From: Pseudomonadota bacterium
GTDB lineage: Bacteria > Pseudomonadota > Alphaproteobacteria > Rhizobiales > Beijerinckiaceae
Length of the DNA: 64,000 nucleotides
Reading direction: 5' to 3'
NCBI GenBank assembly: GCA_023450615.1
Contig: JAEXGT010000047.1
Span: 1-64,000 of the forward strand
Position 1 is the first letter of the stretch; each line of letters opens with the position of its first letter. A program made the position numbers and the translations under genes. The notes beneath the pieces were generated by a model. It had not been told where the DNA came from, did no database searches, and saw only the letters and a list, made by a program, of their open reading frames with translations. Below are positions 44,301 through 54,156 of this stretch, piece after piece.

Positions 44301-44850
44301 CATGGCGACCGGCGATGGGGGGCAGCCCGGCATGATGCTCCTGCGCTCCTTCACGCTCGCGAATGAGCCGGCCCTGCGCCGGATTATCCCAACCCAGACC
44401 CAGGTAGTCGCAGGTCAGGACAGCGCCGGGAAGCCGCAGATGATGCGGGTGGATGTCAACGAGATTTCCTTTGCCCGCGCCCGCATGGAATTCACGCGCA
44501 CTTCCGGCAGGCTCGATTTCAAGGAGGCCGCGATCTACGGAAACCAGATCGGCTTCACTCTCGGCGGGTTTATCGATTACGCCCGCGACCGGATGGATAT
44601 CTCGGGCACTTTCGTTCCCGCCTACGGGCTGAATAATGCCTTCGCCAAGGTGCCCCTATTCGGGCCTTTGCTCGGGGGCGGTCAATATGAAGGACTCTTC
44701 GCCGTCAACTTCCGAGCCGCGGGGCAGATGAGCGCGCCGACCCTGACGGTCAATCCGCTCTCCGCAGTTGCACCGGGCTTCCTTCGCAAGCTCTTCGGCG
44801 TGGGAATGGAACCGCAGACGGACGCATGGCCTGCGACTCCTGAGCGATAG
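41395..44850 (+). CDS. Giant AsmA/YhdP-like envelope protein (DUF3971 type)
   Basis: About 1151 residues from the ATG at 41395 (MKLTLRTKLSRQDP); a TTG at 41377 is also possible and neither has a strong ribosome-binding site. One membrane helix (LYVKLGLVVFLVVAAGIFYL, about 31-50) anchors a very long periplasmic part. It shows the AsmA N-region (ASRIGPGWNVALRNTAIELHEGMPALRANGLDIRGPGG), a DUF3971-like middle (about 480-700), and the AsmA-type C-end (FTRTSGRLDFKEAAIYGNQIGFTLGGFIDYARDRMDISGTFVPAYGLNNAF). AsmA-like proteins are thought to move phospholipids across the periplasm. The length is typical of the YhdP/TamB class. Confidence 0.88.
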   Translation: MKLTLRTKLSRQDPAKRSLLSRVVRGTLYVKLGLVVFLVVAAGIFYLRLSAGPMSFGRLPERVAEALASRIGPGWNVALRNTAIELHEGMPALRANGLDIRGPGGELVVRAPYALVSVDFLSLLTANLQPKAIQVRDLQMRVLVNRDGSLTFSPVQGTEDGQSSAAPTPDPAPSKEAAASLAVSTDGPSKVSGAVGSLFELIVGPRSVLNSLGRAQLTNAKLVFIDADHRERARFDRLDATFDWDDDGRHFSATVEGPQGPWQLSGDAKATGNGAYRAAVVADAAPIQDIMLLGGMSGLPAATDLEFSGRFDVAYADGRVTELKTRLDSNAGFIQIEDKDTSPLPVDRATIVADWNEAAKTLNLSTLELKGGLTQVKLQGTLAAPVGNEPWRLLLNGRDIVWVGAAPEDKPLQVSQVEADLSGPDGVAINRIKLIGPDLNAEIKGALAASADPKGLKFDVTASKSNVRSALRVWPEGVAPPVRRFLVANLKSGILEDFKLKVVMTGADVEKSMSGGPIPDETVKIDFLISQGTLQAAEGLPPISKMDVTGQVTGKRVSLRAPSGQVDMAGNYSLAASEGTFALDDYWHDNALARIGFRLNGGADGVGAMLQQPLVKQIAGFDVDPATMKGRADLRVEIGLAVNDIPAFADLPLKVTGTLNELTVDKVFGKEKLEGGSLAIAYDQGALSIKGDGKIGGGPASIDVQKNRQGGQANVAFVLDEAARSKRGLSFGSQLTGSVALKASMPLGKPDGTGIAIEADLAKAGVDQLIPGWVKAVGRPGKLTFTMVEGTETEIRDLQLDSGSVQLRGTALLSKEGELAKADLSTFKLSPGDDMRAQLDQSGSIYKVTIRGNVGDARPFLKSLNSQAPSRNGSAQKDTKDFDLDLNLNILTGYNNEAITNAVIKASVRKEILRQIEMKGRLGATNVAARTDTQGRNGSIIIIQAEDAGALLRFTDVYRRMVGGDLIINMATGDGGQPGMMLLRSFTLANEPALRRIIPTQTQVVAGQDSAGKPQMMRVDVNEISFARARMEFTRTSGRLDFKEAAIYGNQIGFTLGGFIDYARDRMDISGTFVPAYGLNNAFAKVPLFGPLLGGGQYEGLFAVNFRAAGQMSAPTLTVNPLSAVAPGFLRKLFGVGMEPQTDAWPATPER

Positions 44851-45077
44851 GCTTAAAACTGTTGTGAATGTCGCAGCAGGTCGGATTGGAAGGGGCTCAT
44901 TCCCATAACAGCCGAACATGGGCCGCAGAGGATCGCGAGCGCTGGCAATCCTTAAATCTGCGCATTGCTCACGCATATCTGCTTTCAAAGGATATTTGGA
45001 CACCTGCTCGTTCGGCGGAACTTTAGTCTTGTCCGCGCATTCCTGAATTCTTCAGACACCGTCAGATGGAGTGTCTC

Positions 45078-45491
45078 ATGCGCCATTTCTTGATTGTCCT
45101 TGCGGCCACATCGGTATTCGCCGGAGAGGCATATTCCCAAGCAACGGCTCCTAGTCCTTCTCAGGCACCTGCTGTAGCTGCGAGAGCGGTTCAGATCCCG
45201 CCGGATGCGATTATGGCGGATCAGCTCGATGATCTGGATGTGCGCAACGCCGCTAATGACAAGATTGGCGAAATCGAAGACTTCGTTGTCAGCCAAGGGC
45301 GCGTCATCGGCTACATCATCTCGGTGGGTGGCTTCTTGGGCGTTGGTGAGCGCAACATCCTCGTTGAACCATCCGCAATAACCTTGTCGTACAATCAGAA
45401 CGATAAGAAGTGGTCCGCTGTGATGAACGCAACGAAAGAGCAGCTCCAGTCCATGCCGGCGTTCCAATACGAGGAGCGGTGGAAGGATTAA
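45078..45491 (+). CDS. Exported PRC-barrel domain protein
   Basis: 137 residues from the ATG at 45078 (MRHFLIVLAATSVFAGEAYS, signal peptide to YSQA); an upstream ATG at 45066 adds four residues. The mature protein has a Pro/Ala-rich stretch and then a PRC-barrel (about 50-110: MADQLDDLDVRNAANDKIGEIEDFVVSQGRVIGYIISVGGFLGVGERNILVEPSAI). This form is common in rhizobial envelope proteins. The function is unknown. Nothing in the adjacent genes gives a clue. Confidence 0.85.
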   Translation: MRHFLIVLAATSVFAGEAYSQATAPSPSQAPAVAARAVQIPPDAIMADQLDDLDVRNAANDKIGEIEDFVVSQGRVIGYIISVGGFLGVGERNILVEPSAITLSYNQNDKKWSAVMNATKEQLQSMPAFQYEERWKD

Positions 45492-45788
45492 AGCCTTCGC
45501 TTCTGAGTGCCGGTCACGAATAGCTACAGGTGAGCGATGCGTGGAAGCATGAGACTGGGCTCGTGAGCCATAGTCTTGGAGACGTTGCAGCGGCTCTCGT
45601 AATCCCGCACCAGTTGGCTCCAGTGCCTTCGACATTCTGCGCATTGGCAGCATCTGTCAGGCCGGTTGGGTAGCGCCGCCGTGAAGACCCTCTGTGCTCA
45701 CGACGCGCTGCGCTGTGCTCTACATCCGGCTCGTGTGGCCGCAAGACTATCCCAATCCGACCCGCTGCGACATTCTCCAAACAGACCC
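45492..45788. other. Intergenic region, nothing recognised
   Basis: About 300 bases between the PRC-barrel gene and tyrS. A minus-strand frame of 88 codons (45514-45780) has no recognisable domain and is not called. No hairpin terminator was clear. Confidence 0.4.
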
Positions 45789-47051
45789 TTAGACAGCCCT
45801 GATCAGCACGTGCTTCTTCTTGCCGAATGAAAGCTTGATCACGCCCTCGCTGGTCAGATCAGCCATGCTGAGGGAGGCGCGCTCGTCCGAAACCGTCTGA
45901 TCGTTCACTTTGAGGCCACCGCTCTTCACCTGACGGCGCGCCTCGCTCGATGAAGGTACGAGCTTTGCGTAATCCGGCCCGAAGGCGGTCAGCACACCGA
46001 GACCTTCCGCGAGGACGCTCGACGGCACTTCGATGGTCGGCAGGCTTTCGGCCAGCGTACCCTGCTCGAAAGTCTTCTGCGCCGTCTCGGCTGCGAGTTC
46101 CGCTGCCTCGCGGCCGTGGAGGAGGGCGGTGGCTTCGGTCGCCAGCACCTTCTTCGCCTCGTTGATCTCGGCGCCTTGAAGCGCAGCGAGCTTGGCGATC
46201 TCGTCCATGGGCAGGATCGTGAAAAGCCTGAGGAAGCGCGGAACGTCCGCATCCTCGGTGTTACGCCAGAACTGCCAGTAATCGTAGGGGCTCAACATGT
46301 CGGCGTTGAGCCAGACTGCGCCCGACGCGGTCTTGCCCATCTTCGCGCCGGAGGCGGTGGTGAGCAGCGGGCAGGTGACGGCGTAAAGCTGCGGCGTGCC
46401 GAGGCGGCGGCCGAGATCGATGCCGTTGACGATGTTGCCCCACTGGTCCGAGCCGCCCATCTGCAGCACGCAGCCGTAGCGCTTGTTCAGCTCCACGAAA
46501 TCATAGGCCTGGAGGATCATGTAGTTGAATTCCAGGAACGAGAGCTCGTGCTCGCGCTCGAGCCGCAGCTTCACGCTGTCGAAGGACAGCATGCGGTTGA
46601 CCGAGAAATGGCGGCCCACATCGCGCAGGAACTCGATGTAGTTGAGCTTGGTCAGCCATTCGGCATTGTCGACCATCATTGCATCGGCCTTGCCATCGCC
46701 GAACGAGATGAAGCGCGAGAACACCGTCCTGATGCTCTCCTTGTTGGCTTCTATCTGCTCGACGGTCAGGAGCTTGCGGCTCTCGTCCTTGCCCGAAGGA
46801 TCGCCGACCCGGGTCGTGCCGCCGCCCATGAGCGTGATCGGCTTGCCGGCCCCGGTCTTCTGGAGCCAGTGCAGCATCATGATCGATAGCAGATGGCCCA
46901 CATGCAGGGATGGGCCCGTGCAGTCGTAGCCCACATAGGTGGTCAGCCGATTCTCAAGGGCGGCCGCATCCACGCCCTCGAAATCGGAGGTCTGGTGAAT
47001 GAAGCCCCGCTCGGTGAGCACCTTCAGGAATTCGGATCGTGGCGCGTTCAT
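45789..47051 (-). CDS. tyrS: Tyrosyl-tRNA synthetase
   Basis: 420 residues. It charges tRNA-Tyr. Class I motifs: the HIGH-like HVGHLLSIMMLHWLQ (about 51-54), GGGTTRVGDPSGKDESR, the tyrosine-binding YMILQAYDF and QMGGSDQWGNIVNGIDLGRR, and the KMSKS loop as KMGKTASGAVWL. A C-terminal S4-like RNA-binding domain is present (SSEARRQVKSGGLKVNDQTVSDE). The start at 47051 is supported by the family opening. It is divergent from the second RTX gene. Confidence 0.97.
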   Translation of the reverse strand: MNAPRSEFLKVLTERGFIHQTSDFEGVDAAALENRLTTYVGYDCTGPSLHVGHLLSIMMLHWLQKTGAGKPITLMGGGTTRVGDPSGKDESRKLLTVEQIEANKESIRTVFSRFISFGDGKADAMMVDNAEWLTKLNYIEFLRDVGRHFSVNRMLSFDSVKLRLEREHELSFLEFNYMILQAYDFVELNKRYGCVLQMGGSDQWGNIVNGIDLGRRLGTPQLYAVTCPLLTTASGAKMGKTASGAVWLNADMLSPYDYWQFWRNTEDADVPRFLRLFTILPMDEIAKLAALQGAEINEAKKVLATEATALLHGREAAELAAETAQKTFEQGTLAESLPTIEVPSSVLAEGLGVLTAFGPDYAKLVPSSSEARRQVKSGGLKVNDQTVSDERASLSMADLTSEGVIKLSFGKKKHVLIRAV

Positions 47052-47132
47052 CGCGGCTCTCGTCTGGCTGGAAAGGGAGTTCAGGGCGCCCTTCTAGCAG
47101 GTTGTGCCCAGAATTCCATCCTGGGGGCAGAC

Positions 47133-47178
47133 TAGACCATTCAGTCTATTGCCAAGCCTCAATATGATTCAATATAAC
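47133..47178 (+). promoter_or_regulatory. Candidate promoter and dyad of the second RTX gene
   Basis: TTGCCA (47149-47154), 18 bases, then TATAAC (47173-47178) in an AT-rich stretch. A 5-bp dyad TAGAC-N6-GTCTA (47133-47148) lies directly upstream of the -35. The gene follows with the ribosome-binding site GAGGAG. Confidence 0.5.
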
Positions 47179-47207
47179 ATTAATATGCTTAGGTGAGGAG
47201 AGCTCCC

Positions 47208-49568
47208 ATGTGTTACTCGTGTCTTGCTGATCAAAAAGGGACTTCATGGGCTTCATTCGCTCATGAGCATGAAAATAGCCTCACAAGGCAGTCACCTGAA
47301 AGAAACGCTGGGTCTGTATCTGGCGGTACAGCTCATGAGCATCACTCCATGTATGAGGGGGATGCTAAATGGGCGAGCTTGGCGCAAGGTTCTGGTTTCT
47401 GGGACTTCGGGTCGGTGTTTTCGTCGGCTTGGGATTGGGTTAATAACAACGTCTCTGGCTTGCCGTTGGGCATATTCTCAGCAGCTGCTGCAGGGCTTCC
47501 CAACGTACCTGTTTTCGGTACAAAGTATTACGCTCCCACGGACATAGACTGGAATGTGCTTGCGCTCTTCTCGGGTTCGCAGTGGGCTTCAAATACAATA
47601 ACTTATGGCTTTCCGGATTCTCGCGGCGACTATGAATGGGTCAATCCAAGTGCTGATGGATTCTCGCCCCTCGCCTATGAAAAGCAGTATTTCTACCATT
47701 CTGTCTTCAGAGGGGCTGGAGCTGGAATTAATATAACCTCCTTGAATTCCTTTACGAACACCTCGTGGGTATATGCGGGGCAAGATGGGGCAAACATCCA
47801 GATAAGTGCCTATACGCCTAATGATGTCATTAACCGCAGCCATGGCCTTTATCCGGGCGTTCCAATATATGGCGGCGACGTATGGCTCGAGGGTGGTAGT
47901 AACTCCAACTTACAGGCGTCATGGTATCAGCGATATCTATTGCTTCATGAGTTGGGGCATGGTCTCGGCCTGAAGCACCCTCACGATTCTGGGGGCAATC
48001 TTCCAAAGATGGCAGCGCAATATGATCGTCTTGAATACACGGTCATGACGTATAATCTTACATCCGGTGCTCCGCAGACCTTTATGATGTATGACATCGC
48101 TGCTCTGCAGGAAATGTATGGCGCCAACTTTGCTGCCAACAGTGGAAACTCTGTCTACAAGTGGGACCCCTATACAGGACAGGCCTTCATCAATGGTGTC
48201 GGGCAAGGCCGCCCTGCTAATAATCAAATCTTTATGACGATTTGGGATGGCGGCGGCAACGATACGTATGACTTTTCGAACTACAATTCGAATATGCTCA
48301 TCGATCTGGCACCAGGAAGCTACTCATTGTTTTCTCCCTTACAGCAGGCTACGGGGGCGAAGGGCAATGTCTACAATGCCCTGCAATACAGGGGGGATTC
48401 GCGCTCTCTGATCGAGAATGCGATTGGCGGCTCAGGTGACGACAAGATCCACGGCAATGCCGCAGCAAACAAGCTCTACGGCAATGGCGGAAGAGATTAC
48501 CTGTATGGGTACGATGGTAATGACATCCTATACGGTAACGCGGATTTCGATTGGCTGTACGGTGGCGCTGGGAGCGACACCATTTATGGTGGCAGCAGCA
48601 ATGACTGGCTCTACGGCGAAGATGGAAACGATTATCTTTATGGTGAAGATGGGGTCGATGGCATCATAGGTGGCGCCGGCAACGACTACATTTCAGGTGG
48701 CGCTGAGTACGATTCGCTTGAAGGCGGCCAGGGTAACGATACCATCTATGGCGGCACTGGTGACGACAGGATCTATGGCGGCGAGAACGACGACCTGCTC
48801 TACGGCGATGAAGGCTTCGACTACCTCTATGGTGGCGCGGGCAATGACACGATGTATGGCGGAGCTGACAGCGATTGGCTCTATGGCGAAGCCGGGGACG
48901 ACATTCTTGTCGGCGAAGGCAGCTACGACGGGCTTGTCGGAGGCGCGGGCAATGATCGCCTCAACGGCGGCGACGGCAATGACTGGGTACAGGGCGATGA
49001 AGGTAACGACATCCTCTCCGGCGGCAACGACGACGATAAGCTCTATGGCATGGCCGACAACGATGTCCTCTGGGGCGACGCCGGCAATGACGACCTCTAT
49101 GGCGGGACCGGCAACGATCAGCTCAACGGTGGTATAGGTAATGACTACCTTCACGGCGAGGATGGAAACGATACGCTGTCCGGTGGCCTCGGAGTCGATA
49201 CTCTGCTGGGTGGAAACGGCAACGATTTCATCATGATCGAGGCAGGCGCGTCCGCTTACTCGCCGGACATCCTGACGGGTGGTGCTGGAAGCGACATCTT
49301 CTATACAATCGGGAAGAGCTGGTCGGGCGATGTCTACAACACCGTGATCACCGATTTTGAAGGTGGCCCCGGCTTCGTGGATAGCATCTATATGCTGCGC
49401 AGCATTTTCTCCGATTTCGCTGCCATCAAGGCCTCTGCCTATCAGTACGGTAGCGATGTGATCATCGACAACACACAGTACAACTACGGCGGATCGACTG
49501 GAATGAAGCTGACCCTGAAGAACTTCCAGCTCTCAAGGTTGGCAGCCGACGATTTCGTGTTCATCTGA
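47208..49568 (+). CDS. Serralysin-like RTX metalloprotease (M10), second copy
   Basis: 786 residues from the ATG at 47208, with GAGGAG at ideal spacing; the open frame from a GTG at 47193 is not preferred. A 60-residue N-terminal segment precedes the metzincin domain with YLLLHELGHGLGLKHPHDSGG (zinc site at about 247-257) and the Met-turn YTVMTYN. RTX calcium-binding repeats follow (about 395-705), many of the Tyr-rich form DWLYG and DYLYG unlike the first copy (DTLRG, DSLDG). The end (LQSR-type LSRLAADDFVFI) resembles the hydrophobic tail of type I secretion substrates. Codon use and repeats show it is not a recent duplicate of the first gene. No transporter is adjacent. Confidence 0.92.
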   Translation: MCYSCLADQKGTSWASFAHEHENSLTRQSPERNAGSVSGGTAHEHHSMYEGDAKWASLAQGSGFWDFGSVFSSAWDWVNNNVSGLPLGIFSAAAAGLPNVPVFGTKYYAPTDIDWNVLALFSGSQWASNTITYGFPDSRGDYEWVNPSADGFSPLAYEKQYFYHSVFRGAGAGINITSLNSFTNTSWVYAGQDGANIQISAYTPNDVINRSHGLYPGVPIYGGDVWLEGGSNSNLQASWYQRYLLLHELGHGLGLKHPHDSGGNLPKMAAQYDRLEYTVMTYNLTSGAPQTFMMYDIAALQEMYGANFAANSGNSVYKWDPYTGQAFINGVGQGRPANNQIFMTIWDGGGNDTYDFSNYNSNMLIDLAPGSYSLFSPLQQATGAKGNVYNALQYRGDSRSLIENAIGGSGDDKIHGNAAANKLYGNGGRDYLYGYDGNDILYGNADFDWLYGGAGSDTIYGGSSNDWLYGEDGNDYLYGEDGVDGIIGGAGNDYISGGAEYDSLEGGQGNDTIYGGTGDDRIYGGENDDLLYGDEGFDYLYGGAGNDTMYGGADSDWLYGEAGDDILVGEGSYDGLVGGAGNDRLNGGDGNDWVQGDEGNDILSGGNDDDKLYGMADNDVLWGDAGNDDLYGGTGNDQLNGGIGNDYLHGEDGNDTLSGGLGVDTLLGGNGNDFIMIEAGASAYSPDILTGGAGSDIFYTIGKSWSGDVYNTVITDFEGGPGFVDSIYMLRSIFSDFAAIKASAYQYGSDVIIDNTQYNYGGSTGMKLTLKNFQLSRLAADDFVFI

Positions 49569-49590
49569 CGCGTTGGACATATGATCAATG

Positions 49591-49621
49591 AAAAAGGCCG
49601 GTCAGAGCGACCGGCCTTTTT
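49591..49621. terminator. Terminator between the second RTX gene and the hydrolase
   Basis: A 13-bp stem (aaaaaggccggtc / gaccggccttttt) with a 5-base loop and flanking A and T runs. It suits both converging genes. Confidence 0.88.
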
Positions 49622-49655
49622 CATTTGAATGCAGTGAGTTTTGGAAGGGCGGCGC

Positions 49656-50312
49656 TTAGACCGCTTCCTCGGTTATCCCTAGGCGCTTGTCGAGATATTC
49701 GTCCACGGCCACCATCAGCTCGTCGACCTTGCCGTCGAAGAAGTGGTTGGCGCCTTCCACGACCGCGTGCTCTAGCTTCACGCCCTTCTGGGTCTTCACC
49801 TTCTCGATGACGCTGACCACGTCCTTCACCGGAGCGACGCGATCCTCGGAGCCGTGCACGAACAGGCCGGAGGACGGGCAGGGGGCGAGGAACGAGAAAT
49901 CGTAGCGGTTCGCCATGGCGGCGATCGAGATGAAGCCCTCGATTTCCGGGCGGCGCATGAGAAGCTGCATGCCGATCCAGGCGCCGAAGGACACGCCGGC
50001 GATCCAGCAGGCCCGGGCGTCCGGGTTCATGGCCTGGGCCCAATCGAGGGCCGCAGCTGCATCGGAAAGCTCGCCTTGGCCGTGGTCGAAGGCGCCTTGG
50101 CTGCGGCCGACGCCGCGGAAGTTGAACCGCAGCACCGAGAAGCCGCGCTTCACGAAATCGTAGTACAGGTTGTAGACGATCTGATTGTTCATCGTCCCGC
50201 CGAATTGCGGGTGTGGATGAAGGATGATGGCGATAGGAGCGCCTTTCTCCTTGGCAGGCTGATAACGGCCTTCGATGCGGCCAGCAGGCCCCGTGAAGAT
50301 GACTTCAGGCAT
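49656..50312 (-). CDS. Alpha/beta hydrolase (dienelactone-hydrolase-like)
   Basis: 218 residues. The fold shows IILHPHPQFGGTMNNQIVYNL, FNFRGVGRSQGAFDHGQGEL, the nucleophile elbow AGVSFGAWIG (Ser near 110), VHGSEDRVAPVKDV (catalytic Asp) and GANHFFDGKVDELM (catalytic His). This is the common short hydrolase near the suf operon in many alphaproteobacteria; its substrate is unknown. It is divergent from the suf operon, and the shared 237-base region holds the candidate iron-control site at 50406-50420. Confidence 0.88.
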   Translation of the reverse strand: MPEVIFTGPAGRIEGRYQPAKEKGAPIAIILHPHPQFGGTMNNQIVYNLYYDFVKRGFSVLRFNFRGVGRSQGAFDHGQGELSDAAAALDWAQAMNPDARACWIAGVSFGAWIGMQLLMRRPEIEGFISIAAMANRYDFSFLAPCPSSGLFVHGSEDRVAPVKDVVSVIEKVKTQKGVKLEHAVVEGANHFFDGKVDELMVAVDEYLDKRLGITEEAV

Positions 50313-50405
50313 ATACGCGAACCTCTTGATCGCCTCTCCATAAAGAGAGGGAAACCCCTGCGCGAACTTGACTCCAAGTCGCGGGTTCCCTTAAGAAGGA
50401 ACCTC

Positions 50406-50420
50406 TTAGAACTCTTCTAA
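50406..50420 (+). promoter_or_regulatory. Candidate iron control element (Irr-type) before the suf operon
   Basis: A perfect dyad TTAGAA-CTC-TTCTAA lies about 130 bases upstream of the first suf gene. It matches the core of the ICE motif (TTTAGAA-N3-TTCTAAA) recognised by Irr, the haem-dependent iron regulator of Hyphomicrobiales. Iron-responsive control of suf is known in this group. Confidence 0.65.
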
Positions 50421-50549
50421 TACGTTCCAATGTTTCAAATGTTTCCGATGGGTATGACCTCGGGGGAAACATGGGCACATGTGGTTGCGGTGCTTTAGCA
50501 CGGCAACAGGGGTCAATTGCAAGAATTTCGTGAGGCTTGATAGGCAGAC

Positions 50550-51722
50550 ATGGCATTCGGCCAGCGCACATATCTCGACCATAACGCTACGTCGCCTGTG
50601 CGGCCGCAGGTGGCGGAGACGGTCCTGCGCGTGCTGCAGCTGCCGGGCAATGCCTCCTCCGTCCACAGTGAAGGTCGGGCCGCGCGAGGCGAGATGGAGG
50701 CGGCACGCGTTTCCGTCGCGAAGCTGGTCGGCGCTAAGGCGAAGAACGTCATCTTTACCAGCGGCGGCACAGAAGCCGCGAATCTAGTGCTCACCCCATC
50801 CTTCAAACGCCTTGGAGGAATGAGTGTGGCGAGGCTTCTTATCGCCGCAACCGAGCATCCTTGCATTCTCAAAGGCCATCGCTTCCCGTCGCAAGCGGTT
50901 GGGCTCATTCCCGTCGATGAGCGGGGAGTGCTTGATCTCGCTTGGCTTAAGGACCACCTGGAGAAGGCGGGCGACGAGCGTGTTCTGGTCTCCGTGCAGC
51001 TTGCCAACAACGAGACCGGGGTGATCCAGCCCATCCCCGAGATTGCCAAGCTCGTTCATGAGCATGGCGGGCTCGTCCATACGGATGCGGTGCAGGCGGC
51101 AGGCCGGATCCCGGTCGATATCGTTGCGCTCGGCGTCGATGCGCTCACGCTGTCCGCCCACAAGCTCGGCGGCCCGAAGGGGGCGGGGGCTCTGGTGCTG
51201 GCCTCCGACCAATACGAGATCGGCGACAAGCTGGTCAGGGGTGGCGGGCAGGAGAAGAACTACCGTGCCGGCACCGAGAATGTCGCGGGCATTGCCGGTT
51301 TCGGCGCCGCGGCCGAGCTCGCCCTCGAGGGGCTGGAGCAGGAGGCCGAGCGGCTGGAGAGCCTTCGTGACGAGGCCGAGGCTCATGTGCTGCGGATGGC
51401 ACCGGATGCTCTTGTTGTGGGCGCTGGCGCCGAGCGGTTGCCTAATACGCTGGCCTTTGCCATACCCGGCCTCAAGGCCGAGACGGCATTGATCGCGTTC
51501 GATCTTGCGGGCATTGCCCTGTCCTCCGGTTCGGCCTGCTCGTCCGGAAAGGTCAAGCGTTCGCATGTGCTCGATGCCATGGGCGTCGAGCCCGCCCTCG
51601 CGGAGGGCGTTTTGCGTGTGAGTTTGGGGTGGTCGACCACAAAAGAATGCGTCATCCGCTTTGCGGAGGCGTGCGAAAAGGTGGTCGGCCCCTTATATAA
51701 GCGGAAGGCGAGCGCGGCTTAA
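50550..51722 (+). CDS. Cysteine desulfurase, IscS/NifS type (suf operon)
   Basis: 390 residues. A PLP enzyme that takes sulfur from cysteine for Fe-S assembly. Visible: YLDHNATSPVRPQV, FTSGGTEAANLVL, TEHPCILKG, QLANNETGVIQPI, the PLP-aspartate region VHTDAVQAAGRIPVD, the Schiff-base Lys in SAHKLGGPKGAGAL, and the active-site Cys in ALSSGSACSSGK. It is a class I (IscS/NifS-like) desulfurase, distinct from SufS further along. It starts the suf gene series; sufB starts about 70 bases downstream. Confidence 0.93.
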   Translation: MAFGQRTYLDHNATSPVRPQVAETVLRVLQLPGNASSVHSEGRAARGEMEAARVSVAKLVGAKAKNVIFTSGGTEAANLVLTPSFKRLGGMSVARLLIAATEHPCILKGHRFPSQAVGLIPVDERGVLDLAWLKDHLEKAGDERVLVSVQLANNETGVIQPIPEIAKLVHEHGGLVHTDAVQAAGRIPVDIVALGVDALTLSAHKLGGPKGAGALVLASDQYEIGDKLVRGGGQEKNYRAGTENVAGIAGFGAAAELALEGLEQEAERLESLRDEAEAHVLRMAPDALVVGAGAERLPNTLAFAIPGLKAETALIAFDLAGIALSSGSACSSGKVKRSHVLDAMGVEPALAEGVLRVSLGWSTTKECVIRFAEACEKVVGPLYKRKASAA

Positions 51723-51791
51723 AAAGCCCCGCCAGTTTTCCATGTCATATCAACCCGCGGCCCTTGAAGCCGTGAGCGGTGGGAGAGACAG

Positions 51792-53264
<1,473 letters not shown>

Positions 53265-53278
53265 TCGCCACACATAGT

Positions 53279-53385
53279 CCCTCATCCTGAGGAGCCGCCA
53301 AGGGCGGCGTCTCGAAGGACGAGGGACGTCTCGCTGAAGTCATCCTTCGAGACGCGCGCTGAAGGCGCGCTTCTCAGGATGAGGG
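53279..53385. repeat. Long palindromic repeat between sufB and sufC
   Basis: Terminal arms CCCTCATCCTGAG / CTCAGGATGAGGG are perfect (13 bp). Inside are TCTCGAAGGA / TCCTTCGAGA and short stems (gccgcc-aag-ggcggc; gcgcgc-tgaag-gcgcgc). It belongs to the CCTCATCCTGAGGAGC family of alphaproteobacterial intergenic palindromes. Confidence 0.85.
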
Positions 53386-53400
53386 TTTAGGAAAACTAAA

Positions 53401-54153
53401 ATGCTCGAAATCAAAAACCTTGTTGTCCAGATCGAGGACAAGCGCATTCTCAACGGCCTTAACCTCACCGTGAACAAGGGCGAGGTCGCCGCCATCATGG
53501 GCCCGAACGGCTCGGGCAAGTCGACCCTGTCTTACGTGATCGCGGGCAAGGAGGACTACGAGGTCCTCGATGGGGAGATCCTGCTCGACGGCCAGAACCT
53601 GCTGGAGATGGAAGCCGATCAGCGCGCCGCTGCGGGCGTGTTCCTGGCCTTCCAGTATCCGCTGGAGATCCCCGGCGTCGGCTCGATGACCTTCCTGAAG
53701 GCTGCCATGAACGCCCAGCGCAAGGCCCGCGGCGAGGACGAGCTGTCCACGCCTGACTTCATCAAGCGCGTGAACGCCGCCGCCGCCCAGCTCGAAATCC
53801 CGAAGGACATGCTCAAGCGCGCCCTGAATGTCGGCTTCTCCGGCGGTGAGAAGAAGCGCATGGAGATCCTGCAGATGGCGCTGCTGCAGCCGTCCTTCTG
53901 CATCCTCGACGAGACCGATTCCGGCCTCGACATCGACGCGCTGCGCATCGTGTCCGAGGGCGTGAACGCGCTCCGTTCGCCGGATCGCGCCTTCCTCGTC
54001 ATCACGCACTACCAGCGCCTGCTGAACCATATCGTGCCCGACACCGTGCACGTGATGCATGCGGGCCGTATCGTGAAGACCGGCGGCAAGGAACTCGCCC
54101 TCGAGCTCGAAGCCAACGGCTATGCCGATTACCGTGAAAGCGAGGCCGCCTAA
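53401..54153 (+). CDS. sufC: Fe-S assembly ATPase SufC
   Basis: 250 residues. ABC-type ATPase that works with SufB and SufD in the cytoplasm. Walker A GPNGSGKSTLSY (about 37-45), Q-loop FLAFQYPLEIPGV, signature VGFSGGEKKRMEILQMALL, Walker B FCILDETDSGLDIDAL, and the switch His in VITHYQRLLNHI. The length and the IPGVGS segment are typical of SufC rather than transporter ATPases. Only three bases separate it from sufD. Its ribosome-binding site (TTAGGAAAAC) is modest and lies directly after the palindromic repeat. Confidence 0.97.
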   Translation: MLEIKNLVVQIEDKRILNGLNLTVNKGEVAAIMGPNGSGKSTLSYVIAGKEDYEVLDGEILLDGQNLLEMEADQRAAAGVFLAFQYPLEIPGVGSMTFLKAAMNAQRKARGEDELSTPDFIKRVNAAAAQLEIPKDMLKRALNVGFSGGEKKRMEILQMALLQPSFCILDETDSGLDIDALRIVSEGVNALRSPDRAFLVITHYQRLLNHIVPDTVHVMHAGRIVKTGGKELALELEANGYADYRESEAA

Positions 54154-54156
54154 GCC

